In this document: piece after piece, positions 17,629 to 26,476 of the stretch | Position numbering within the stretch: the stretch's first letter is position 1 | Layout of the letters: every line of letters begins with the position of its first letter | Source of the DNA: Betaproteobacteria bacterium | Lineage (GTDB): Bacteria; Bdellovibrionota_B; Oligoflexia; Silvanigrellales; Silvanigrellaceae | Reading direction: 5' to 3' | DNA length: 64,000 nucleotides | Assembly (NCBI GenBank): GCA_016868315.1 | Contig: VGHE01000003.1 | Coordinates: 248,001-312,000, forward strand | Translations under genes and position numbers: made by a program | The notes under the pieces: model-generated | Database searches by the model: none | Seen by the model: the letters and a program-made list of their open reading frames with translations, nothing else | What the model was told of the DNA's origin: nothing

Positions 17629-19791
17629 ATGAAAAGAAAAGGACTCGCACTCGGTCTCACCCTAGGCGCCGTTATGGCTGCAGCCCTGGGCTTTCAGGCG
17701 TTTGTTTACCCTCGCTTGGCACCAAATTTTCAGGCCAATGCAGGCAGAGAACGCAGCGCACGTCCGGCAAGTTCAGGTTTTTTGAGCTGCACGACTATGC
17801 AGTCTCGAGTGCGCGACTTTCTCAAAGCACACTATACCTATCGTAGGTTCGATGAGGAGATTTCTAAGCGAACCTTCCAGCGATACTTCCAGATTCTCGA
17901 TCCCGGAAAAAACTTCTTCTTGGCAGAAGACATCAAAAAGTTCGAATCCATCGAAAAAGAAATTCCCAACCTGCTTCAGAAAACCGATTGCAAATTCATA
18001 GCCGACATATACGCGCTGTATCTGCAACGGTCTGATGAAAGCGTGCGCGTCATTGAAGACATACTCAAAACCCCAATGGACTTCTCCATTGACGAGAAGC
18101 TCGAAACGGATCGAAAAAAGATCAGCTGGGCAAGCAACGACACCGACAGACGTGAGCGCTGGCGCAAACTCCTAAAATTCACCGCACTCAACATGCGAGA
18201 AACTGAAAAAGACTGGAACGTTATCGCCAATCGCATCAACAAGCGCTACGCGCTCTTTAAAAAGACAATGCAAGAGAAATCCTCAGATGAGGTTCATTCC
18301 CTTTTCCTGAACGCATTTGCTTCCTCACTTGATCCACACTCACAGTTTATGGCGCCCCAAGATCAGGATGAATTCCGAGTTGCCTTTAGCCTACAACTCG
18401 TTGGTATCGGCGCTAGCCTCACACAGCAAGATGGATACACCACAGTGGAAGCTCTTATTCCAGGTGGTGCAGCCATGCGCGATGGTCGTCTGCAGAAAGG
18501 CGATAAAATCATTGCTGTCGATTCCGGAGATGGCAACGGATTTGTTGATGTCATCGATATGGATCTCAGCAAGGTTGTGCAGCTCATCCGCGGACAAAAG
18601 GGAACGAACGTTAAGCTCCAATTGCTGCGCAAAGATGCTCTCACCAACGAGACAAAGCGTGAACTCATCGAGCTTGAGCGCGACATTGTTCACCTCGCAG
18701 ACAGCGAAGCACGTTCTGATGTTATGACCGTTGGCAACAAAAAAATCGGAATTATCAATCTCCCTAGCTTTTATATCGACTACCAAGGCAGCAAGTCGGG
18801 ACGCACAGACTTCCTCAGCTCCAGTAACCACATCGATCGTGAATTGAAGAAACTCAACAACACAAAGGTCGATGGAATAGTGCTTGATCTTCGCCGCAAC
18901 GGCGGTGGCGACCTCGATGAATGCCTGCGCCTCACGGGCTTTTTCATCGATAAAGGCCCTGTTGTCCAAGTGCAAAACCGCGACGGCAGTGTCGAGAGTA
19001 AAGATGACCCTGAAGAGGGTGTCCGCTACCGCGGTCCTTTGGCGGTGCTCATCAGCAAGCAGAGTGCATCAGCAAGTGAAATTCTCGCCGGTGCGGTTCA
19101 AGACTATGGCCGAGGTTTGATTCTCGGAAACTCGCGTACCTACGGCAAAGCGACGGTACAGAGCGTGATCGACTTGCCCGGTTCTGCTGGCCGTGAGTCC
19201 GATGGCGCGTTTAAAGTTACCATCTCAAAATTTTTCCGTCCGAACGGCGGCAGCAATCAGGTTGAAGGTGTGCCGAGTGACATTCAGATTCCTGATGTCT
19301 TTGAGGTCAGCGAAGTTGGAGAGGGTGAAAATGACTTTCCGCTTCCGCACACGACCATCAACCCCGCGCAAGGACTCAAGCCCATCCAGGATCTCACCAA
19401 GATTATTCCGGTTCTGAAGCAAAAGAGCGACCTACGGGTCAAATCCTCGGAAGACTTCAAGGAAGTTTTTGCTGCCATCGAAAAGGCTCGCAAGGAAAAG
19501 GACAACACCGAGGTGAGCCTGAAGGCACCCGAAAAACCATTGGCCGATACTGCCGCGAACGCAGCGGCCGCAGGCAGCCAAAAGTTAGCCTCAGCTGGTG
19601 CCTCACCCACAACCGCCGCCGCAGCTGGTGTAAAAAAGCCAGGACGTGGCGCCCAAGATCCGCATTCCAAAGGCAAAAACGATGATCCCAACATCGTTAT
19701 TCGCTCTGATGATGAGCAGTTGCGGGAGGCTGCAAGTATTCTTGTTGACAGCATCGAACTCCTTGGAGGAAAGGCTGACTGGACGCGCTGA
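17629..19791 (+). CDS. Prc/tail-specific carboxy-terminal processing protease
   Basis: A 720-aa protein with an N-terminal signal/anchor helix (residues 1-28) and an Ala-rich, low-complexity tail. Layout: a helical N-terminal Prc domain (40-220), a PDZ domain (LQLVGIGASLTQQDGYTTVEALIPGGAA, about 240-330), then the S41 protease domain. The catalytic Ser lies in ISKQSASASEILAGA and the Lys in SRTYGKATVQS, the Ser-Lys dyad of the family. GIVLDLRRNGGGDLDECLRL forms the substrate-binding core. Such periplasmic proteases trim C-termini of envelope proteins, for example penicillin-binding proteins or hydrolases. It starts 6 bp after the DUF503-like gene, indicating an operon. Confidence 0.95.
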   Translation: MKRKGLALGLTLGAVMAAALGFQAFVYPRLAPNFQANAGRERSARPASSGFLSCTTMQSRVRDFLKAHYTYRRFDEEISKRTFQRYFQILDPGKNFFLAEDIKKFESIEKEIPNLLQKTDCKFIADIYALYLQRSDESVRVIEDILKTPMDFSIDEKLETDRKKISWASNDTDRRERWRKLLKFTALNMRETEKDWNVIANRINKRYALFKKTMQEKSSDEVHSLFLNAFASSLDPHSQFMAPQDQDEFRVAFSLQLVGIGASLTQQDGYTTVEALIPGGAAMRDGRLQKGDKIIAVDSGDGNGFVDVIDMDLSKVVQLIRGQKGTNVKLQLLRKDALTNETKRELIELERDIVHLADSEARSDVMTVGNKKIGIINLPSFYIDYQGSKSGRTDFLSSSNHIDRELKKLNNTKVDGIVLDLRRNGGGDLDECLRLTGFFIDKGPVVQVQNRDGSVESKDDPEEGVRYRGPLAVLISKQSASASEILAGAVQDYGRGLILGNSRTYGKATVQSVIDLPGSAGRESDGAFKVTISKFFRPNGGSNQVEGVPSDIQIPDVFEVSEVGEGENDFPLPHTTINPAQGLKPIQDLTKIIPVLKQKSDLRVKSSEDFKEVFAAIEKARKEKDNTEVSLKAPEKPLADTAANAAAAGSQKLASAGASPTTAAAAGVKKPGRGAQDPHSKGKNDDPNIVIRSDDEQLREAASILVDSIELLGGKADWTR

Positions 19792-19835
19792 GCCGCCTAA
19801 ATTGGTGCTCTCGCGACAGACACTCCGGAGCTGCG

Positions 19836-20876
19836 ATGAACCAAACAGAAAATATCTTCGACATCACTATTCTCGGTGGTGGTCCTACTGGCCTTTTCGC
19901 TGCCTTTTACAGTGGGCTGCGGAACGCATCGTGCAAGATTCTCGACTCTATGCCTGCATTAGGGGGACGCCTGACGGCCGTCTATCCTGAAAAATACATT
20001 TACGACGTCGCAGGATTTCCAAAAGTGCTGGCCAAAGACCTGGTGGACAACCTGGTTGCCCAAGCCATGGCCTACAAACCCGTCTTGGCTCTGGAAGAAG
20101 TCGCTCAGACCCTCAACCGCCGCGATGACGGCGTCTGGGAACTCACGACCCAATCTGGACAGCTGCACCTCACCCGCACGTTGATTGTTGCTGCGGGCGT
20201 TGGTTCCTACAGTCCCAAGAAGCACATGGCTCCCGGCGCTCCTGCGTTTGAGGGCAAAGGCATTTGCTATGCCGTGCTGAACAAAGAAGTACACCGCAAT
20301 CGCAAGGTGGTTGTGATTGGCGGGGGCGATTCGGCGCTCGACTGGGCCAACGAAATGGTTCCGCTTGCTTCCGAGGTCACACTGATTCACCGTTCCGACC
20401 GCTTCCGCGCGCACGATGATAGCGTCAACAAGCTTAAGGCCACATCCGCCCGCATTCTTACAAACACTGAGGTTATCGCATTTGAAGGCGACTCTGTCCT
20501 CAAGCGTATCGTGATTGAAAACACCGAGACCAAAGAACAGTCGTCGATTGACGTGGACGATGCCCTTGTGATGTTCGGGTTCAATAGTTCACTCGGAAAA
20601 ATTCGTGAATGGGGAATTGAGCTCACAGGCGACGGCATCAAAGTCAACGAGTGCATGGAAACCAATCTTCCAGGGATCTATGCTGCGGGCGATATCGCCG
20701 AATACCGCGGCAAACTTAAGCTCATCGCAACCGGGTTCTCGGAGGCGGCTATTGCAGTCAATTTCGCGAAAACCTTCATCAACCCGAAAGAGAAAGCACA
20801 GCCACTGCACTCGACCACCATTATGGAATTGAAGGAAAAACGCGGGGCTCGTGCAGCAGCGAAAAGCAATTCATAA
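19836..20876 (+). CDS. Ferredoxin--NADP+ reductase, thioredoxin-reductase-like type (FNR2)
   Basis: A 346-aa two-Rossmann-fold flavoprotein. FAD site ITILGGGPTGLFAAFYSGL near residue 10; NADP site VVVIGGGDSALDWANEM near 155; second FAD motif GIYAAGDIAEYRGKLKL near 285. There is no CxxC redox pair in the NADP domain, which separates this group (Bacillus YumC, Chlorobium FNR) from thioredoxin reductase. It moves electrons between NADPH and ferredoxin or flavodoxin in the cytoplasm. It lies 44 bp after the Prc gene and may share its transcript. Confidence 0.9.
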   Translation: MNQTENIFDITILGGGPTGLFAAFYSGLRNASCKILDSMPALGGRLTAVYPEKYIYDVAGFPKVLAKDLVDNLVAQAMAYKPVLALEEVAQTLNRRDDGVWELTTQSGQLHLTRTLIVAAGVGSYSPKKHMAPGAPAFEGKGICYAVLNKEVHRNRKVVVIGGGDSALDWANEMVPLASEVTLIHRSDRFRAHDDSVNKLKATSARILTNTEVIAFEGDSVLKRIVIENTETKEQSSIDVDDALVMFGFNSSLGKIREWGIELTGDGIKVNECMETNLPGIYAAGDIAEYRGKLKLIATGFSEAAIAVNFAKTFINPKEKAQPLHSTTIMELKEKRGARAAAKSNS

Positions 20877-20931
20877 GCTTGCAACCGCGAGCCAACCATC
20901 AGCACTGCATCCGAAAAATTGACTCAAAAAA

Positions 20932-20968
20932 AACTCCCCATCACAGCCTCAGTGCTTGATGGGGAGTT
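20932..20968 (-). terminator. Rho-independent terminator
   Basis: AACTCCCCATCA (20932-20943) and TGATGGGGAGTT (20957-20968) form a 12-bp perfect stem with a 13-nt loop. On the minus strand the stem is followed by a run of T (the A-run at 20926-20933), so it fits termination of the lipoprotein gene at 20986-21600. On the plus strand it is followed only by CATTATTA, so it may also serve weakly for the reductase. Confidence 0.85.
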
Positions 20969-20985
20969 CATTATTACGGCGGTTA

Positions 20986-21600
20986 TCATTCGTACGCAGC
21001 GAGAACAACCTCATCAACTGCATCCACTTCGGCGACCATTTCATCTGCTGGGGTGACTGGCACTGGAGCGGCCGGTGGCAACGATGCGATGAGGTTCTTC
21101 ACCTTTCCGCAACTGACAACACCGATTGCGGAGAGAGATTTGGTTCTCTCAGCACGCAGCGCCTTTCTGAAACTCTTTCTCAAACCATCGAATGGTCTTT
21201 TTGGAGCATTCGTGGACTTGAGAAAGTTGACCGCATTGCTAATCGCAGTGCACTTAGCGCCGGCTTGTTGCAAATTGGCGGCAGGCAATGCACGCACTGC
21301 GCGCAAATCAGCCAATGGCTTTTGAATGTTTGCTTTACGCTTTGCTCTTGCAGCTGCTTGCTGAGCGTTCTGCTCAATCTTTTTCTCGGCTTTTTTAACC
21401 AGTGGCTTCTTATCGCTTTTCTTGCCCAGTCCAAGAGCTTTGAATTCTGAATCAGAAGCATAGTTTGCCAGAGTTTCCTCAGCGACGCTCATTTCTTGCT
21501 CGCTGGCGACATCCGCATTCTGGTTGTTCACGGTTCCGCAACCAACAAAAACCAAAGCAACACAGAGCAATGCTGATGCAATAGACTTAGAAAACACCAT
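20986..21600 (-). CDS. Lys/Ala-rich lipoprotein of unknown function
   Basis: A 204-aa protein from the ATG at 21600, where AGGAGGT precedes by 8 nt (better than the track start at 21627). The signal peptide ends ALVFVGCGT, giving a lipobox Cys near residue 19. The mature protein is rich in Lys and Ala, with a coiled-coil-like stretch (KKPLVKKAEKKIEQNAQQAAARAKRK), two further Cys and an acidic end. I do not recognise a family. Its upstream region borders the left end of the mobile element at 21700. It is the last ordinary gene before the accessory segment and has its own terminator. Confidence 0.75.
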   Translation of the reverse strand: MVFSKSIASALLCVALVFVGCGTVNNQNADVASEQEMSVAEETLANYASDSEFKALGLGKKSDKKPLVKKAEKKIEQNAQQAAARAKRKANIQKPLADLRAVRALPAANLQQAGAKCTAISNAVNFLKSTNAPKRPFDGLRKSFRKALRAERTKSLSAIGVVSCGKVKNLIASLPPAAPVPVTPADEMVAEVDAVDEVVLAAYE

Positions 21601-21649
21601 TTTCCGAAACCTCCTGTAGACGACCATGATTAGTTATCGGCGTTTTCGA

Positions 21650-21666
21650 AGAAAGCATTGAATTCA
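21650..21666 (+). repeat. 17-bp direct repeat, left copy
   Basis: AGAAAGCATTGAATTCA occurs here just outside the left inverted repeat and again at 26921-26937 just outside the right one. Similarity continues weakly beyond the exact core (ATTAACAA..TAG...TCAG..TTAT on both sides), so the repeat may be about 48 bp and partly decayed. It fits a target duplication or a pre-existing recombination site. Confidence 0.7.
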
Positions 21667-21699
21667 TGTAATTAACAATAGAAAATGTCAGGGGTTATC

Positions 21700-21720
21700 T
21701 CCCAAGCGATTATGTCAGGT
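21700..21720 (+). repeat. Left terminal inverted repeat of IS-derived element
   Basis: TCCCAAGCGATTATGTCAGGT matches the reverse complement of 26895-26915 at 20 of 21 positions. It lies just before the N-terminal stub of an ISNCY-like transposase, as expected for an IS end. An extra ATGTCAGG copy lies 15 bp outside it. Confidence 0.85.
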
Positions 21721-21762
21721 TCGAGGTTTAAACTCCCCCTTTCCATGGAAAAGGGAGGGGGC

Positions 21763-21939
21763 ATGGCCACGAAGGGTCTACTCGTGTCAGCTGACGATCA
21801 AATCCGCTACGAAAGCGTACAGTCCTATCTTCAAAGGGAAATATCTCTGTTGGAACTGGCCTCCGTCCTCAAGCTCACGGAGAGGCAGACCTACCGAGTG
21901 GTCGCCATCCTGAATAAGCAAGGAGTGCCGAACGCTTGA
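21763..21939 (+). pseudogene. N-terminal fragment of ISNCY-like transposase
   Basis: From the ATG at 21763 (GGGAGG upstream) the ORF encodes 58 residues. IRYESVQSYLQREISLLELA followed by KLTERQTYRVVAILNKQGV matches the N-terminal winged helix-turn-helix of ISNCY transposases (pattern: ...SERQV.RL...Y...G..GL.HG.RGRP). Past the TGA at 21937-21939 the frame still reads NGRP, the conserved end of this domain, and then homology stops. This is therefore a broken transposase rather than an independent regulator gene. The matching C-terminal piece is at 26639-26890. Confidence 0.7.
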
Positions 21940-22061
21940 AATGGTCGACCGGAAATCGCTGACGGTGCGTTTGCGTTGACGGTGCAATTGATTTGTGTTT
22001 TTGGGTGGAAATATGGATCCATTGACTCGACACTTTTTCATCATTGGGGTTGGAGCGGGCT

Positions 22062-23078
22062 ATGAACACACATTCGCGAATCGAAAAATGCTTTCATTTG
22101 AAAAAAGTACTCTTGATTTCTGGTGTGCTTTTGGCATTGAATCTTCCGATTCAAACATCCGCGCAAACATCTTCGACGGCAGCGGATCTGGGTGGCCCAA
22201 TAACTCTTTCATCCGAACTCAAGAATGATATAATTTACAATCTCAGCAAGAAGGGCACAGTCGGCAACGACGCAGGATTGGATATAGTTCTTTCTGCTGA
22301 GATTACGAAACAGATTATCTTGAATCTGAAAATGGAGTTGGGCTACTCCTTCAATGAAAAAGAATTTTCTTCCGGTGCGTTGGAGGAACTTCTCACCGAG
22401 GCATACATCGAAGTAAAAAATGTTGGTGGAAAAAATGTAGCCTTCATCGTGGGCAAGCATCCCATCGCCTTCGGCGGTGATCTCCCAACTCTTCCCAACG
22501 GCGATACGGACTTGGATGCGAATACGAGAGAATTCACAGAGATAATTGGTTTGACAGTTCAGTTGTCAGACCTTGGCGTCTTTGATCTTGTCGAATTGTC
22601 GGGCTTCGAAAGCGGAGCGGGTGATTTGACTCTCGGTTCCATCAACGGAACGGCGATTAGGGTTTCGAAGGAAGTGTTGAAGGACCTTTCTGTGACCGCC
22701 TCTTCAATGACCGCAAAAGGCAGTTCGGACAGGGAGTGGAGAGGGAGTGTTGGCTTTATTTATGAATCCGGCAAGTGGACGACATGGTCAGAGGGCCAAT
22801 ATTTGTCTGGAAATGCTGAATATCCCGATGCAAATTACGTCGTGAAATCAGGGCTCAGTTACGGGGAGAGCGGAAACAAGATCACAGTTGGGGCGACTGC
22901 CGTTGAGAACTATTTTTCTGAAGTCGGTATTGGTTATGAATATGGAATCACACAAAACGCTACTTTCGGTCCGCAGATCCGATACAGAAAAAGTTGGGAT
23001 TTGGGCACCGATGAATTCATTGTTGAAGCAAGGACAACGATAAGATTCGATGGTCTGACTCTTCCGCGTCGTCGATAA
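22062..23078 (+). CDS. Predicted outer-membrane beta-barrel protein
   Basis: A 338-aa protein from the ATG at 22062 (GGAG upstream). After a basic N-terminus, KKVLLISGVLLALNLPIQTSAQ is a signal peptide cut near AQT. The mature part is made of alternating hydrophobic/polar strands rich in Gly and aromatic residues (VAFIVGKHPIAFGGDLPTLP, GSVGFIYESGKWTTWSEGQY, SEVGIGYEYGITQNATFGPQ). This suggests a porin-like barrel of about 14-16 strands. The C-terminus (TIRFDGLTLPRRR) lacks the usual terminal Phe. I recognise no specific family. It is the first cargo gene of the IS-derived cassette and is intact. Confidence 0.75.
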   Translation: MNTHSRIEKCFHLKKVLLISGVLLALNLPIQTSAQTSSTAADLGGPITLSSELKNDIIYNLSKKGTVGNDAGLDIVLSAEITKQIILNLKMELGYSFNEKEFSSGALEELLTEAYIEVKNVGGKNVAFIVGKHPIAFGGDLPTLPNGDTDLDANTREFTEIIGLTVQLSDLGVFDLVELSGFESGAGDLTLGSINGTAIRVSKEVLKDLSVTASSMTAKGSSDREWRGSVGFIYESGKWTTWSEGQYLSGNAEYPDANYVVKSGLSYGESGNKITVGATAVENYFSEVGIGYEYGITQNATFGPQIRYRKSWDLGTDEFIVEARTTIRFDGLTLPRRR

Positions 23079-23100
23079 TTCTACTGAAAACAAAGGGTCG

Positions 23101-23448
23101 ATGATCGTTATGAAACAAAATACTCTTTACGTTGCCATTCTTTTTTTGGCATTTGCTGTCATTGCTCTGTGCGCCCTGCAGTGGCGTGCGTCGGAGATGG
23201 TTGTGTTAACACCTGCGCCCGACAACAAAACGGAACAAGCATACCGGCGCAGCGGCTTTGGAGATAGGATCATGACCGCAGAGCGGCGCAAGACTTTATC
23301 AGCTTGCTACAAAACCATGCTGCGCAGCAATGGCTACGACGAAAATAAACCCACTCCATACTTGCTACAGCTGAGTGAATCGAATGCGTTTATCAATTCT
23401 GGTTCCTCCGCTGTTTCTTCTGTGCGGAGCAAGTTGCAAATCACGTGA
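23101..23448 (+). CDS. Small membrane-anchored protein, unknown
   Basis: A 115-aa ORF that follows the barrel gene by 22 bp. It has one N-terminal transmembrane helix (LYVAILFLAFAVIALCALQW) and a short periplasmic part without recognised domains. AAAGGG lies close upstream of its ATG. Its last 74 bases overlap the start of the next ORF in another frame. It may be a genuine small gene or the front part of a decayed one, since the next kilobase looks degenerate. Confidence 0.4.
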   Translation: MIVMKQNTLYVAILFLAFAVIALCALQWRASEMVVLTPAPDNKTEQAYRRSGFGDRIMTAERRKTLSACYKTMLRSNGYDENKPTPYLLQLSESNAFINSGSSAVSSVRSKLQIT

Positions 23449-23758
23449 CTTTAACATCGATGATAAAAAAATCAGCGAATCGCACAAGATTCAAGGCAAT
23501 CAATGTGCGCGCCAGCTTGCGCAGTGGGAATCTGAGGCCAATGGAATAAGCAAGCGCCCATCGCACCAGCCCGCTCCAGTCCATTGCTTGATTGCAGCAG
23601 CGATTGGACGGGAGCAGATGTCGACTACGGCTGGCCGGACTAACGAAGGCCACTTCCGCATCCTAAAAAAATCAAAATACTCCCCGCTTGGCTCAGTTAT
23701 CCAAACTGGCCAAGGACGAAGGGTGTTTGCCGATTTTGACCTATGCACCTCGGGATGA
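23375..23758 (+). pseudogene. Degenerate lipoprotein gene, 5' part
   Basis: The ORF starts with a clear lipoprotein signal (MRLSILVPPLFLLCGASCKS) but reads only 127 aa. The sequence after residue 60 (SHQPAPVHCL...) does not look protein-like. Another frame over 23700-23850 does (CLPILTYAPRDEWRFGRVAL), suggesting one or more frameshifts. Continuing plus-strand reading leads into the barrel-like remnant at 23927-24217. I read this as the start of a decayed exported-protein gene. The alternative is a short intact lipoprotein. Confidence 0.4.
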
Positions 23759-23926
23759 GTGGAGATTTGGGCGGGTTGCACTTCCAAAATGCAAAATCGA
23801 GCACAAGATCAGACGACGGTTGACGCAAAGGTGGGGTTGTGAAGGCTGACAGGGGTGGAATTTTCGGAAGGAATCGATGCGCAAAGAGCTTAATTCCGCT
23901 TAGACGCTGAGAACTACGTTGCTTCG

Positions 23927-24217
23927 ATGCTTGGACCAGTTACCGAATACAGCAAACAATACAAAACAATAATTTCCGGTGTTCGCCAAGGTTACACATT
24001 TACCGGAGGCCTCGGCCAATCTTTTAAGAAAGGTGGTTTCGGCGTTCGGATTGAGTGGGTTGGTTTGTCGTGGCTGAGAAAGTCGAAATCGGTGACCTTC
24101 TTTGATGTTGATAAAGAGAGTTCCGAGGACAAAGTCGCGGAGGCAAAAAAGAAGCTCACATCTGACACCGGTGAGTCTATCCGCATGATGAACACAACCC
24201 TCACTTATGATTTCTGA
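23927..24217 (+). pseudogene. C-terminal remnant of an outer-membrane/secreted protein
   Basis: A 96-aa ORF that ends SIRMMNTTLTYDF, with the terminal Phe and alternating pattern typical of an outer-membrane barrel end. The preceding part (SGVRQGYTFTGGLGQSFKKG, VRIEWVGLSWLRKSKSVTFF) also looks like barrel strands. Upstream in the same frame ENYVAS extends the reading until a stop at about 23900. No signal peptide is present, so this is the back part of a broken gene, perhaps the same one that begins at 23375. A strong terminator follows at 24233. Confidence 0.5.
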
Positions 24218-24232
24218 ACAGTACAAATGAAC

Positions 24233-24269
24233 AAACGGGAGAGAGGAAAATCAAACCTCTCTCCCGTTT
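24233..24269 (+). terminator. Rho-independent terminator between convergent cargo genes
   Basis: AAACGGGAGAGAGG pairs perfectly with CCTCTCTCCCGTTT (14 bp, 9-nt loop), followed on the plus strand by ATCTTTTC. It closes the plus-strand cargo unit. It also faces the end of the minus-strand astacin gene (stop at 24293), so it may serve both. Confidence 0.85.
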
Positions 24270-24292
24270 ATCTTTTCAGAACTTAACTTTCT

Positions 24293-25462
24293 TCACTTCT
24301 TTTTAGCATCACCCTTGTTTTTGTCATCATTCTTAGCATCGGGCTTGCGATTGTTACTGCCTGTGTTGTTGCCTGTGTTCTTGCCTTTTTCACCACTTTC
24401 ACTCTTATTCTTCACTTCTGAACGTTTTCCTGCGGCGGCTCGCTCATCTCCCCCCACTTTTCTTTTGGGCGGACTCACCGCGACACCGGGCTTCGGAGTT
24501 GCGGGGGGAGTACCACCGCGCTTGGCAATCTCGGGGGCATAGAGCTTACTTAGGCCTTCAACATCCTTCGCACTGAGCACAGTTGGAAACTTATCGAGCT
24601 CACAGATAGGATCGTTCGTCTCCAACGTTTTCAGAATAAATGAATTGCAGTAAAGCATAACTGATTTGTAATCGAATGAACTCAGAGCCTTGGTACCTTC
24701 TGCCTGCTCGAAAGCTGCTGGACTCTCTTTGTTTTTGCGCAAAAACTCTCGCGCAGCGGGATGCGCCTGCTCGTGCAATGCTCCCACGGCATGACCAATC
24801 TCATGAAGAAGAACGTGCATTCCATACTTTTTGAAGCCGGGCTTATTTTTATTGTGATTCCCTCGAAGAGTAGGCCAGTCAGGTTGATCGATAATCCAGT
24901 TCACTCCACCAATGTGCATGAAAGAGGGGCGCAAATTAGCACCATCAGTCCGTAAACCAAGGAAGCTTAATCCATCAAAATTACAATTTCCCATTCCAGG
25001 ATTCGAACATTCCGCGCTCGTGCTTGCAACAATGCGTATATCCAAAAAATGAGATCGACCACTGAAAGGCACGAGCTGGATACCTGCGCGCGCGAACTGT
25101 TGAGTCGCATTCGCAACTGCATCGTTCACATAGTTCGGATCCGTGCCAGGAGAAATAATGCTCACTTTATAGGGCACGATGCCTAACGGCCAAGTCTTCA
25201 CTCCTTTGAATGAGGTTAGCCCGAGACCCTCATACTCGCTGCGAATGTGACTCCTCGGAACACGCGAGTGAGCATCAAGCACCGCGTATTCACCATCAAC
25301 ATAGTATTCGACCTCAACCAGTTCCTCGCCCATGAGCATGTAGCCGGTCTGCATCGGCTGAGAATCGAGCTCTATGCTCTCTGTCTTGTTTTGCTGAGCG
25401 ACCGAGCAACCGATAAGACCAGCCGAAATCAAAGCGATGACAGAGAAGAGACTCAACTTCAT
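24293..25462 (-). CDS. Astacin-type (M12A-like) metalloprotease lipoprotein
   Basis: A 389-aa protein. Signal peptide with lipobox ALISAGLIGCS (Cys 19). The protease domain has the metzincin zinc site LLHEIGHAVGALHEQAHP near residue 220 (HExxHxxGxxHE, as in astacins) and a Met-turn-like YKSVMLYC near 268. An upstream WPLGIVPYKVS strand matches the start of the mature astacin domain. From about residue 310 the tail is Pro/Lys/Asn-rich and highly charged (KNDDKNKGDAKKK at the end), probably disordered. Being membrane- or surface-anchored, it likely cleaves external or envelope proteins. It is an intact cargo gene on the opposite strand to the others. Confidence 0.9.
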   Translation of the reverse strand: MKLSLFSVIALISAGLIGCSVAQQNKTESIELDSQPMQTGYMLMGEELVEVEYYVDGEYAVLDAHSRVPRSHIRSEYEGLGLTSFKGVKTWPLGIVPYKVSIISPGTDPNYVNDAVANATQQFARAGIQLVPFSGRSHFLDIRIVASTSAECSNPGMGNCNFDGLSFLGLRTDGANLRPSFMHIGGVNWIIDQPDWPTLRGNHNKNKPGFKKYGMHVLLHEIGHAVGALHEQAHPAAREFLRKNKESPAAFEQAEGTKALSSFDYKSVMLYCNSFILKTLETNDPICELDKFPTVLSAKDVEGLSKLYAPEIAKRGGTPPATPKPGVAVSPPKRKVGGDERAAAGKRSEVKNKSESGEKGKNTGNNTGSNNRKPDAKNDDKNKGDAKKK

Positions 25463-25786
25463 AAATCCCCCAATGTCGGAAAAAGATTCGGTAAACTTAG
25501 GAAAATGGTACAGATCCCCGGAAAGATTGAAAAACTGAATTGTTTTCGCGAAAAATCAGACCCAACATAATTCCCGACAAAGAGGCCGCAGATTGCGAAT
25601 TTCATGGGCCTCACGATGGTCGTCGGCTCGATTTGGCTCGAGTTGTTGAACTAATTGATCTTGCACAGTGTGACGAATGTCTGATTCTTAAACAGTTCCC
25701 GAGAGAAAAAGTATTGAAAATCGTTAGGATTATCGAAGGCATGATCTTTGCACTTCGTGCAGAAGCCGCAGAGGGGAGCCAAGACT
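25463..25786. other. Divergent intergenic region inside the cassette
   Basis: A 324-bp gap between the astacin gene (minus) and the lipoprotein gene (plus), expected to hold both promoters. A track ORF (25540-25851, plus) crosses it but has no ribosome site or recognisable domain, and it overlaps the lipoprotein start. I see no clear repeat, hairpin or RNA gene here. GAGGGGAG just before 25787 is the lipoprotein ribosome binding site. Confidence 0.45.
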
Positions 25787-26476
25787 ATGCGCTTCAAGAA
25801 AACGTTTCTTTTACTCGCACTCATCGCAGCTTGTCATCCGCGCGAGCTTGATTCCGATGCGCAGAGTGGACTCCAGAAAGCACAAAAGCCTATGCATATT
25901 TCGGGCACGTGGCAGGCAACGGAAGTGTGGTCGTCACGTGAAGAAAACGGCCAGCGCAAGGCCATGTTCAAAAAATCTGAAGACCTGAAAGATGCCCTAT
26001 GGCGGGTGAAAATCGACATCGATGCAGATGGTCGAGGATTTATGAAGGGCGTCGTAAAGTGCACCGGCCCAGCGACTGCCAAGTCGGATCCAAAGAAAAT
26101 CCATTCCTTTCAGATCATAAACACAATCGTCGGGCTGCTGAGCTTGCCGAAACTGATTGAGCAAACCAAGAATGATATAGATTGCGCGAATGCTGTGGAT
26201 GGAAACATCTCGAGCGTGCTGGGAGTAACTCCGTCGTTCAACTTCTTGGGTCAAAGGCAAACCACACTTCCCAAGAACCTGGGTGTTTTTGGTGAAGCGC
26301 CCAGTTTGCATTTCACAGACAAAGAGTGCAACAGCATGCGCGGGGTGCGATTTATTGTTGTGCAACAGGCATCCGCCTGTGTCGGTTTCACCGATGCCAC
26401 GGCAAACAAGATCCGCTTTCTCATCATCCCTGTGGGAGAAATTCACGCGGTGCGTGTGAACCTGACGCGCGACTGA
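25787..26476 (+). CDS. Predicted lipoprotein, unknown function
   Basis: A 229-aa protein from the ATG at 25787, where GAGGGGAG gives a good ribosome site. The start MRFKKTFLLLALIAACHPRE is a lipoprotein signal with Cys at 16. The mature part begins with ISGTWQATEVWSSREENGQR, reminiscent of lipocalin-like small-barrel lipoproteins, and has several Cys that could pair. I do not recognise the family. It is the last intact cargo gene before the transposase C-terminal stub. A TGAGCGT-c-ACGCTCA palindrome lies 35 bp after its stop. Confidence 0.7.
   Translation: MRFKKTFLLLALIAACHPRELDSDAQSGLQKAQKPMHISGTWQATEVWSSREENGQRKAMFKKSEDLKDALWRVKIDIDADGRGFMKGVVKCTGPATAKSDPKKIHSFQIINTIVGLLSLPKLIEQTKNDIDCANAVDGNISSVLGVTPSFNFLGQRQTTLPKNLGVFGEAPSLHFTDKECNSMRGVRFIVVQQASACVGFTDATANKIRFLIIPVGEIHAVRVNLTRD

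Noticed and set aside
25540-25851. Plus-strand ORF of 103 aa in the cassette
   Set aside because: No ribosome site or domain; overlaps the lipoprotein signal peptide in another frame.
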